Assembly (NCBI GenBank): GCA_023897205.1
Contig: JAHWDD010000006.1
Span: 744,001 to 808,000, forward strand
DNA length: 64,000 nt
Source of the DNA: Exophiala sp. HKRS030
Lineage: Eukaryota; Ascomycota; Eurotiomycetes; Chaetothyriales; Herpotrichiellaceae
Reading direction: 5' to 3'
Positions 54,724 through 62,688 of the stretch are shown here, in pieces. Under the pieces are notes generated by a model. The model was not told where the DNA came from, did no database searches, and worked only from the letters and a program-made list of their open reading frames with translations. Position numbers and translations under genes: made by a program. Every line of letters starts with the position of its first letter. Positions within the stretch are counted from its first letter, which is position 1.

Positions 54724-55476
54724 GATGTTGTAGGGTCGAGGTGACCAGAAAGGTGCGTCGAGTTTCGTGGTTAGAGGTGGTGTTCTGGACGAGCTAGCGA
54801 GGCTTCACTCGAACCAGATGACCAAGTAAGTATTTGTGCGGAAATTGAGAACGAAGGTAGGAAGTAGACATGAAATAAATATATCCAAAAGACAAGGTAT
54901 AGCTTTTAACTTTGCTAACATATCCATATCAAACTACGACTGCGTCGCACTCTAGAGGAGTCCTTTGTCTAGTGCACCTGTATGAAGAGGCTGCGGACAA
55001 AGAGTGCATCCGAGCTACACCAAGAAAGACCATCATGTTGAAAGAAAGAAAGATCATCGCATTGAAAGACATAGGATGCTATCTTCATGAAGTCTTTGTC
55101 CTCGTTGTTAAATCATCATTGGCAGTTTGGGCTTCTAATGGATTCCTTGAATGTGGAGTGGCATGTGAGGTGCGATGTGTGGTGGTAATATGGAAGTGTA
55201 CAGAATCTCGAAATACAAAATCTCAAGTACATGATATGAAGTAATGTAAGAAGGGAAGAAATAAGGAGGGAAGAAGAAGAGGCAATTTCTGCTTAGGTAA
55301 GCCGTCTAGGAAAGTGAGGTGATCACGTGATGACGTATTTATTTCGAACACTTGTACTCGGTTCTCCGTCGACCGTCCGCCATGAAATCAGGCACTTGTC
55401 CCGGCTACGGTGCTATAGAATTCCACGTCGACCACTATGTTATAACAGAAAATTCCTCCAAACAGATCTCTACAAG
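54724..55476. promoter_or_regulatory. Divergent promoter, UBL-RING gene and USE1
   Basis: 753 bp. It holds the composite palindromic E-box/CRE site below. The short open frame 54912-55244 has no support as a gene. Confidence 0.5.
55323..55337 (+). promoter_or_regulatory. Composite TCACGTGA plus TGACGTA site upstream of USE1
   Basis: TCACGTGA is an E-box palindrome (bHLH/Cbf1-type) overlapping TGATGACGT. The 14-bp core is identical to that at 30713-30726 and lies 140 bp upstream of the USE1 start. Confidence 0.45.
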
Positions 55477-56532
55477 ATGTCCCTTACTTCTGCCCTCAGG
55501 CCTGTGGCCCTCACATTCGGCGCAGGATCCAGACGAGAGGATGCGACGGCCGAAGTCGAGCACACGCGACCGTTCCGACATGAGATTGACTACCTCAATC
55601 TGCATAGAACCCTCATACGCTTCCAACACCTTGTTCTTCTGGCGCCTTCGCCAACCTCTCAGGAATTGACGGAACTGACAACCCTACAAAGACAAGTACA
55701 AGCAGAGTTATGGTCTCCTTTGCCATATCACCGCACGAAATGGCTGCGCAATGTCGAAGGGGCGCGGACTCTGCTGCTACACTTAGAGCGAAAGGCACAG
55801 ACGATCAGAGTACAACGGACCAAATACGAAGCTATCAAGGACCTAGCGGATAAGAGAGCCATCATCAAAAAGTTGAGAAGCCGGATTGAAGAGATTGGAC
55901 GTGAAGTCGAGATGATGGGCAAAGAGGCTTGGAAGGTGCCTGTCACGAACAACGAAGCCGGCGATACACTTTACGACGTACTCCAACAGCAGAGTCGACC
56001 CCATGGGCAACGAGAATCTCAGACTGCACCGGACGACACGCTTCGGGAGAGCAAGCCCATCGCGCAAGTGGAAGAGGATGGCGACGAAGGAGATAAAGAT
56101 GGAACAGACCAGTTGTTTTCCTCATCCACTCTACGGCGGAGGGGCAAAGATCCAACGGAGACGGCGAGGATCTCCGCGACCCAGGCGACAGGCTTTTCGA
56201 ATGCATCAGCTACTGAGAGATCATTGCTAAACTCATCTCGGGTACAAGAAAACATTTCGGCATCGATGGTCAGTATGGCTGTCCAATTGAAACAGCAGGC
56301 ACAAGCAATGCAATTCTCTCTACAACAGGACAAGAGCATCCTCGGCCGTGCAATGGAAGGGCTGGATGTAAGTGTCAGCTCGATGGAAGCCGCCAGCAAG
56401 AATCTTGCATTCCTGAGACGAATGAGTGAGGAGGAGGGCTGGTTGGGAAGAATGAAACTGTACGCCATGATATTTGGAATGTGGATCGTCGCATTCTTGT
56501 TGGTCTTTGTTGGACCGAAGATCAGATTGTGA
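55477..56532 (+). CDS. use1: ER SNARE Use1-like protein, 351 aa
   Basis: Use1 is the Qc-SNARE for retrograde Golgi-to-ER fusion. The C-terminal part shows the SNARE-like helix (SMAVQLKQQAQAMQFSLQQD, then SILGRAMEGLDVSVSSMEA). It is followed by a short linker and a single C-terminal membrane anchor (MIFGMWIVAFLLVFVGPKI), the tail-anchored layout of the family. The N-terminal region (DYLNLHRTLIRFQHLVLL and the later LHLERKAQTIRVQRTKYEAI) is the helical N-domain. An acidic low-complexity linker lies about 200-240. The ATG at 55477 (MSLTSALRP) is preferred over the open frame back to 55327, where residues look non-coding. Length is typical for filamentous fungi. Confidence 0.85.
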   Translation: MSLTSALRPVALTFGAGSRREDATAEVEHTRPFRHEIDYLNLHRTLIRFQHLVLLAPSPTSQELTELTTLQRQVQAELWSPLPYHRTKWLRNVEGARTLLLHLERKAQTIRVQRTKYEAIKDLADKRAIIKKLRSRIEEIGREVEMMGKEAWKVPVTNNEAGDTLYDVLQQQSRPHGQRESQTAPDDTLRESKPIAQVEEDGDEGDKDGTDQLFSSSTLRRRGKDPTETARISATQATGFSNASATERSLLNSSRVQENISASMVSMAVQLKQQAQAMQFSLQQDKSILGRAMEGLDVSVSSMEAASKNLAFLRRMSEEEGWLGRMKLYAMIFGMWIVAFLLVFVGPKIRL

Positions 56533-57203
56533 GGTTTGACTCCTGATCGTGTTCCTGATTCAAGATCCTTGGTAGAGGAAGTCCCATGGAAATCGTTGAA
56601 TGGGATACAAAACGTCGAGCACGATGATGATCATGCCAGTCACCACTCCAACTATTGCCACGAGAAGGTTCGTGAATGTTGGATTGGCGGACGACAAAGA
56701 CTTTCACATGAAAGCATTGCGTTGCATCTGATCATGGCTATGATTGGTACTTCGTATCATCAAGGCGCCACCAACCTCTTTCTCTAGGCTTCATTTGTGT
56801 GGGCGCAGATGACGTCGAGTGGTTGATGCTTGAGGTCCTCGGCCACAGATCTTGATGGCGCGTACACCCCATCGGGACTAGCGCTCAGACTAAAGACGCC
56901 TCAAGCTGCATTCTAGCCACTCAATCAACTCAGCCTCACGGGACTAGCGCCAAGCTGTGGCTGCTATGACATCACAGCGTCACTGACCCCTCCTGTTCTC
57001 TCCCCCTTCCCTGACCCTGCGTTTGACCAGGATTCTCAACAAGCAATTGGCATCACAAGATCTTAGGTCGACGTCTATAAATAAGGCTTGATCCTCTCAC
57101 GGAGACCAAATCTTCCTTCAGCCAGTCTACCAAACGAAATAACAACTCGATCACTTCTCTAAGCTATTACTACATCGAATCACATATCAACCACTCAATC
57201 AAC
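56533..57203. other. Intergenic, 671 bp, promoter of the CsbD-like gene
   Basis: It contains an exact 12-bp direct repeat CGGGACTAGCGC at 56873-56884 and 56939-56950, a CCCCT stress-element-like word at 56987-56991, and a TATA box. The 5' leader from about 57115 on is rich in CAAC/TC, usual for a highly expressed fungal gene. Confidence 0.55.
57076..57084 (+). promoter_or_regulatory. TATA box TATAAATAA of the CsbD-like gene
   Basis: It lies 120 bp upstream of the ATG at 57204, with a CT/CA-rich leader between, the expected arrangement for a strong inducible fungal promoter. Confidence 0.6.
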
Positions 57204-57743
57204 ATGTCTTCCGAAGATAACACCTCTACCCTCAAGTCCGTCATGGACACCGCAACTGGTTACATCAACTCTGGCATTGCCGCCGTCACTGGCAGTGCTG
57301 GTGATCAAGCCAACGCAGATCACTACAAAGCCAAGGGCGAGGCCGAGTCAGACCTTTCTCACGCTGCGGCCAAAGCTGGTCCATTCACCATCAGCTCAAC
57401 CGGCGCTCCAGCCAAGGACAACAGTGACCGCACCCAAGGCCAATGGGACCAGACGATCGGTAGCGCCAAAGAGACCGTTGGTAACCTCCTCGGCAACGAA
57501 AACCTCAAACAGCAAGGCCGCGAGCAGAACCTCCAAGGCCAGGGCCAGGAAGCCAAGGGTCAGCTGAATGACCTTGGAAAGGGCGTTAGCGATCGTGTTC
57601 AAGGTGCAGTTGGCGGGGCTGCTGCTGCCTTGACAGGCGATCGTGTTCAACAGGAGAAATACGCCGATATGCACGACGAAGGAAAGACTCGCCAACGTGG
57701 CGTTGAGCTTGATCTCGACAAGCAAGCTGCCGCTCAGAAGTAG
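57204..57743 (+). CDS. CsbD-like stress protein (Hmp1-type), 179 aa
   Basis: This is a small hydrophilic, helical, Gly/Gln/Asp-rich protein with CsbD-like amphipathic segments: TQGQWDQTIGSAKETVGNLL in the middle, and LKQQGREQNLQGQGQEAKGQ then GKGVSDRVQGAVGGAAAAL after it. Fungal homologues are often annotated as mismatched-base-pair and cruciform-DNA recognition protein Hmp1, and bacterial CsbD as a stress-induced protein. The function is only loosely known. No signal peptide or membrane segment is visible. TATA and stress-element-like words upstream agree with inducible, abundant expression. The ATG at 57204 has a CAACATG context. An AATAAA at 57813-57818 sits 70 bp after the stop. Confidence 0.85.
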   Translation: MSSEDNTSTLKSVMDTATGYINSGIAAVTGSAGDQANADHYKAKGEAESDLSHAAAKAGPFTISSTGAPAKDNSDRTQGQWDQTIGSAKETVGNLLGNENLKQQGREQNLQGQGQEAKGQLNDLGKGVSDRVQGAVGGAAAALTGDRVQQEKYADMHDEGKTRQRGVELDLDKQAAAQK

Positions 57744-58428
57744 TTTGGGATATTCTGCATACAGGATAAAGTCATCAGCAGTGTTTTATGATTAGCATTA
57801 TGATACCCACGGAATAAAGTGTATTTGATTTAAAGAGCTTTTCTTGGATGCTTTGGGTTAACCTTCCGTGAACCGAAAATGCAAGGAATACAACCGTGTT
57901 CATCAGTCGAGATTTTCACATATGCGGATATCGCACTAAGGCTCGGCGTCGTTGTGACATCTACAAGACTGAAGGAATATCAAAATCCTTTGCCCTCACA
58001 AATACAAGCCCTCGGAGCGATCAAGAGCCTTGCACGGACAAAATTTCCCATTTCACGAGGCTGCCTGTTGTTTTATGATGAAATGATAGCCAACCTGATT
58101 AGGCTTAGAGGTAACATTGGAGGACAAGGTGGAGGTTCTCCCTGTAATGAGAACTTAGCGTGCTTGATACCACTCATAAATGACAACATTGCCTCAATCC
58201 CGATCAGGAAACTGGAACAAGGCGGTCTTGGCTTTCCTGGGGATAGTGAAGTTGCACCTGGACGATGATACGGGAGTGTACAGGTACTCATCTGAGGATT
58301 TGTTTCTTGCCACACAGCATCGCCATGATGGAAGTGCGATTTTTTACGTGTCACTGTGAATTTGCTTCTAGTCTTTCATCATTGGCAACAGACCCCTGTT
58401 CGTGACACCTCGCAGAGTGCAATCCGTC
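57744..58428. other. Intergenic, 685 bp
   Basis: AATAAA at 57813-57818 is the probable polyadenylation signal of the CsbD-like gene. A 129-codon frame (57879-58268) has no recognisable features. Otherwise nothing is seen. Confidence 0.5.
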
Positions 58429-59910
58429 ATGGCTCCAAACGGAACACCTCGTGACTTCACGCATCTTCGAGATGTCATGGGTAGCTTGCCCATGCTGAAA
58501 AGGTACATTGTGTTGTGTCTATGCTTTCATCTTTCGGATGAGTATGCCACGAACGAAATCGAAGGCGCATTGAGGGACGGCCTGGAGCGACTGGCGGAAG
58601 CATTTCCCTTCCTCGCCGGGCAAGTGGTTATGCAAGGCCGGCGTCATGGCTGTAGCGGCAGACCAAAGATCGTACCACTCGAAGAAAGAATACTCCTTCA
58701 CATCAACGACTTGAGACAGAGCGGCAACCTATCATTCCCCACCTTATCAGAGATGAGTGCCGCCAGATATCCATTCAGGTTCCTCGACCCAGCCATCATC
58801 CTGCCCCCGATAGCTTCCTCGTGGGCAGAAGATCCAGGCGATTTCAGCCAAATAGCACCGGTTCTCATATTACAGGCGAATTTTGTCCGTGGTGGGCTCC
58901 TACTTACCTTCTCCTGCAACCACATGACCGCGGACATGACGGGACTGGGCACCATCATCTCTCTGTTTGCCAAAGCGTGTCGTCTGGAGCGCTTCACCGA
59001 GGAGGAAATCGAGCAGGGCAATCAACCACGAGGGAACGTTGTGCCTTTGCTTGGGGACGAGTATGAGCCCGGCAACGACCTCGAAGACGTCATGGTCAAA
59101 CCGTGGAGGATGGAGGGGAAGAACAATCCGGTGCCCTGTTCACAGACCGTGACGGTCACGACGATGCCACCCACACCTGTCCACCCGGAAGCGGCGGTAT
59201 CATGGGCATATTTCAATCTCACCTCGTCGAATCTGTCGCTCCTCAAGGTCGCCGCAAGCCGTCAGACTCTCGTGCCGTACATCACCACGGACGACGCGGT
59301 GGGCGCTCTGTGTTGGCGGGCCATCTCACGAGTTCGTGGTGGCTCCAACCGACGACCCGGAAACACACAAAACGCCAAATCGTCGTCGTCGAAAACGACG
59401 ACGACGACGACGACGACCTTTGCCCGACCGCTCAGCGCGAGAAAATACCTTGGCCTTTCGTACCTGTACCTGGGCCACATGGTCGACGTCGCATACGAGT
59501 CCGGCAGCGTCGACGTGTACGAGCAACCCCTGGGAGACGTGGCGGCGCGCCTGCGCATGCTGCTTCAGCGCGACGACAAGATCAAGCACCATGTACGTGC
59601 GTTCGCGACGATGCTCGATCGTCTGGACGACAAGAGTCAGTTGGTCAATGGCGCGAACTTGGACCTCGATCGAGACGTCATCTTCTCGAGCCACGCCAAC
59701 GTCGCGTGTTGCCAAAAGTCGTTCGGTCCGGTGCTTGGGACGCCCGAGGCAGCCAGAAGACCGAGGATGGGCGCTGCTCCCAGTCTCCTTTATCTCATGC
59801 CAAGAGACAAGGAAGGGAACATGGTTGTCGCGATGTGTTTGAGGGAGGATGATCTCATGGCGCTCAGGGATGACGAGGAATTCCTCAAGTTTGCGGAGTA
59901 TATTGGCTGA
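58429..59910 (+). CDS. BAHD-like O-acyltransferase paralogue, 493 aa
   Basis: This is a second member of the fungal BAHD/trichothecene-acetyltransferase-like family. The catalytic HXXXD is His165-x3-Asp169 in CNHMTADMTG. Family blocks YIVLCLCFHL, AFPFLAGQV, SSHANVACC and LLYLMPRDKEGN are present. The DFG-type structural motif near the C terminus reads SFGPVLG, with the Asp replaced. A low-complexity insert SSSSKTTTTTTTT at about residues 317-329, made by a CGACGACGA-type run, lies between helices. The ATG at 58429 (MAPNGTPRDF) is the first true ATG. No intron. Substrate unknown. Identity to the copy at 2787 appears low beyond the motifs, so it is not a recent duplicate. Confidence 0.83.
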   Translation: MAPNGTPRDFTHLRDVMGSLPMLKRYIVLCLCFHLSDEYATNEIEGALRDGLERLAEAFPFLAGQVVMQGRRHGCSGRPKIVPLEERILLHINDLRQSGNLSFPTLSEMSAARYPFRFLDPAIILPPIASSWAEDPGDFSQIAPVLILQANFVRGGLLLTFSCNHMTADMTGLGTIISLFAKACRLERFTEEEIEQGNQPRGNVVPLLGDEYEPGNDLEDVMVKPWRMEGKNNPVPCSQTVTVTTMPPTPVHPEAAVSWAYFNLTSSNLSLLKVAASRQTLVPYITTDDAVGALCWRAISRVRGGSNRRPGNTQNAKSSSSKTTTTTTTTFARPLSARKYLGLSYLYLGHMVDVAYESGSVDVYEQPLGDVAARLRMLLQRDDKIKHHVRAFATMLDRLDDKSQLVNGANLDLDRDVIFSSHANVACCQKSFGPVLGTPEAARRPRMGAAPSLLYLMPRDKEGNMVVAMCLREDDLMALRDDEEFLKFAEYIG

Positions 59911-60671
59911 GTCCCAGTCAAGACAAGTGTAGAATATTTGATCGACGTCCATCAGACGTGGAACGCTCACAGCATTTTGGACTGATTAGACCCAAGCAAA
60001 TAGAGTCTTCATGTGACCCATCTAACTTACAAGCAGCACTCCAAACTCTTTGCGAATTTTTAAGAAACAACAACAACAGTGTTCTCGCCTGTGTTTGTAT
60101 CGTGATCCCACCAGTCTATCTCATACTCTTATCGGCGCGCCCTCAATCGTCTTTTGTGCTTGCTTTGGGAAGCGATCGTCAAAGGAGAAGTGCGCTCTCC
60201 AGGCAAGAGAAACACATCTACGAGGACTTACCCATCATCGACCACCGCTTGTTCTCCGTATTCTCCTTATCTCCATTGCCTACCTTGTATGAGTAGAATC
60301 AGTTGAGACCCCATCTCTTATCTTGACCAACAGGATACGTCCAATGGCCCTATCTAGCATGTCCATGTGGACGTTGAACTCCATGTATTCAATCCCAGTC
60401 TTGGTCGGAGGGACTTCCGACATAGGGGGTGCATACCTTATAGTCCCGAGTGTATCCATACGAGTACTCGTAGTCATGGTCTAATGGTTCACCATGGCCA
60501 GTTGTTTGGAGTCACTCGTATAAAGGAGACTACCATCGGGTACCGAGAACACGTTCTATCTCTCTTCTCCTCGCGCTCCCAAAGGTCACTCACCACTTGA
60601 CTCGATTGAGGCCATTTGACCGACCTAAATAGACTGCACGTGTAGGGGCAGTTGGAGGGTAAGCTGCCAGT
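59911..60671. other. Intergenic, 761 bp, promoter of the NCS1 permease
   Basis: It contains three GATA-type words and a TATA-like GTATAAAGG near 60518. No gene is supported. Confidence 0.5.
60128..60322 (-). promoter_or_regulatory. Three GATAAG (CTTATC) sites upstream of the NCS1 permease
   Basis: CTTATC occurs at 60128-60133, 60266-60271 and 60317-60322, the reverse complement of GATAAG recognised by AreA/Gln3-type nitrogen regulators. Permeases for nitrogen sources are commonly under such control. Three sites in 200 bp are suggestive, not proof. Confidence 0.4.
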
Positions 60672-62360
60672 ATGAACTTCAAACACTTCTGGCAAGAGCA
60701 TGTCGTGCTCAAGCCTCGACCTGGGTCTTTTGCCGTTGAAGATCCAGATGCCGCCGCGTACACGAATCAAGACATGGACCCCATCAGACGCAAAGACCGG
60801 ACCTACGAGTGGTACCAGATGGGACTGTTCTGGATAGCCGAAGGGTTCAACGCCGCTCAACTGCAAGTCTCCAGCTCCGCCTTCTCCCTCGGCCTCAACC
60901 CGGGCCTGTGTGTCGTGGCGTGCTTGATCGGCAACATGATCGTGGCCGTCCCCTGCGCCGCTTCGGGCTACCTGGGGAGCAAACTGGGCACGAACTTCCC
61001 GGGGACGGTGCGCGCCTCATTTGGCCTCTGGGGTTCGAAATGGGCCATGGTGGTCCGCGCCGTCCCGTGCCTCATCTACTACGGCATCCAGACGAGCCTG
61101 GCGGGCCAGGCGGTCCAGGCGTGCGTGACCGCGATATGGCCATCGTTTCGACACTGGCAGGTCGGCGCGTTCCCGGCCTCTGCCAACATCACGGCCCAGC
61201 AACTCCTCTGCTTCGTCATCTTCTGGCTCTTGTCCCTGCCGTTTCTCTACCTCTCGATCAAGACGCTGCGGTTCCTGTTCGTCGCCAAGAGCATCATGGT
61301 TCCGTTGTACTGGACGGCCTTGTTCACGTGGTCCATCACGGCGGCAGGAGGGTGGCCCGCGCGCATCTGGAAGAAACCCAGTGTCCCGACGGACGGCATG
61401 TCCGTGGGCTATCTGTTCGGAATCTGCGTCAACGCTGCCATCTCCGGCAACGCCACCTTCGCGGTCAACATTATGGATATCTCACGCCACTCCAAGAACG
61501 ACCGGGCCGCGTGGGTGACCCAGCTCGTCGCCTTACCTGTCTTTGTCACCCTCACGGAACTTTTGGGGTGTACCATGGCGGTCGCCAGTTCGGTTCTCTA
61601 CGGTGAAATCCAATGGAACCCTTTGGTGACGATCAACAATTTCGATGCGCGCGGCGCCAAGTTCTTCGCCGGCCTGATGTTTGTCTTCTTCAACATCATG
61701 ACCAACGTCACCGGTAACTCGATCCCGTTTGCGAATGATCTGACGGGACTCTTTCCAAGGTACATCAACATCCGCCGAGGCCAGTTTGTGTGCGCCGTCA
61801 TCGGCTTCGCCATCTGTCCGTGGGAGATCGAGGCCAAAGCAACCACGTTCCTGGCCTTCTTGGGAGCGTACACCCTGTTCCTCGGCGCGACCACGGGAGT
61901 CATCATGACCGATTACTTCTGGGTGAGGCGCGGGTATGGGATCAACATCTCGCATCTGTTCAAGCCACGCGTTGGGATATACTGGTACGATTACGGATTC
62001 AACTGGCGTGCGTTTGTCGCTTGGTTTGTGGCATTGGCGCCCTTGTTTCCTGGTATGCTTCAGGCCATGGGTGTGAGGGTCACGAACAAGGGGATTTTGA
62101 ACTTGTATTCGTGGAATTACGTTCTCGTCGTGGTCTTCTCGGGCTTGATTTACCTTGTTTTGACAACCGTGTCGCCGGTACCTGTGAGGACGGAGGATGA
62201 GGATCTGGGAAAAATGTATCTTGTTGATGGGCTCCGTGGGGAAAGGGTACCTGGGGAAGAAGGAAGACACGAGCAGCCTGGACACAATTATGGAAGTGAG
62301 AAACAGAATGGCAGTGAGAGTGAGAAGGACAAGGGATTTGTATTGAATTCTCAAGTGTGA
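60672..62360 (+). CDS. NCS1-family nucleobase/allantoin-type permease, 562 aa
   Basis: NCS1 (Fur/Fcy-type) permeases import uracil, allantoin, cytosine or related compounds with protons across the plasma membrane. Recognisable blocks are the N-terminal HFWQEHVVLKPRPGSFAVED, EWYQMGLFWIAEGFNAAQLQ in helix 1 and SGYLGSKLGTNFPGTVRASFG. Later blocks are RFLFVAKSIMVPLYW, SGNATFAVNIMDISRHSKND and TTGVIMTDYFWVRRGYGI. About twelve helices are evident and the C-terminal tail is hydrophilic. The combination of ISRHSK and the N-terminal motif resembles the Fur branch (uracil/allantoin/uridine) more than the Fcy branch, but specificity is not determinable by reading. Single exon, G/C-rich third positions. 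The promoter has GATA words. Confidence 0.93.
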   Translation: MNFKHFWQEHVVLKPRPGSFAVEDPDAAAYTNQDMDPIRRKDRTYEWYQMGLFWIAEGFNAAQLQVSSSAFSLGLNPGLCVVACLIGNMIVAVPCAASGYLGSKLGTNFPGTVRASFGLWGSKWAMVVRAVPCLIYYGIQTSLAGQAVQACVTAIWPSFRHWQVGAFPASANITAQQLLCFVIFWLLSLPFLYLSIKTLRFLFVAKSIMVPLYWTALFTWSITAAGGWPARIWKKPSVPTDGMSVGYLFGICVNAAISGNATFAVNIMDISRHSKNDRAAWVTQLVALPVFVTLTELLGCTMAVASSVLYGEIQWNPLVTINNFDARGAKFFAGLMFVFFNIMTNVTGNSIPFANDLTGLFPRYINIRRGQFVCAVIGFAICPWEIEAKATTFLAFLGAYTLFLGATTGVIMTDYFWVRRGYGINISHLFKPRVGIYWYDYGFNWRAFVAWFVALAPLFPGMLQAMGVRVTNKGILNLYSWNYVLVVVFSGLIYLVLTTVSPVPVRTEDEDLGKMYLVDGLRGERVPGEEGRHEQPGHNYGSEKQNGSESEKDKGFVLNSQV

Positions 62361-62688
62361 TGAGGTTGAGCCTGTTTGGCAGTAGTAGATGGGCGGACCG
62401 ACGTGCGGTGAAAACCAGACGAAACTATGATATGCACATAACATCGGCAGTTTCTGCTATGGGATGATGCTCTGTACATAGCGATGCAATATCTTCATAG
62501 CAATGATCGAAAGACAAAAGTCCCAAGTTGTCTGAACTGTTCATCTGGGCTCCGTAATCCGTAAAGCAGCGCGATATATTTGCTGCAACAGGCCTTCTCT
62601 CGTCTTGGCCAATTAGAGACGTCCATGAACATAACGAGTATTGGCTGCGCCTGAAGAACAACGATCATATCAATCCAGACTATGACAA
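62361..62688. other. Intergenic, 328 bp
   Basis: 3' flank of the permease and VPS23 promoter; a CTCCGTAATCCGTA word is near 62550. No gene is seen. Confidence 0.55.

Noticed and set aside
54912..55244. 110-codon plus-strand frame in the UBL-RING/USE1 promoter
   Set aside because: No family resemblance, no splice partners, and the position fits a divergent promoter.
57879..58268. 129-codon plus-strand frame after the CsbD-like gene
   Set aside because: It starts with ATG but has no recognisable features; left as intergenic for lack of support.
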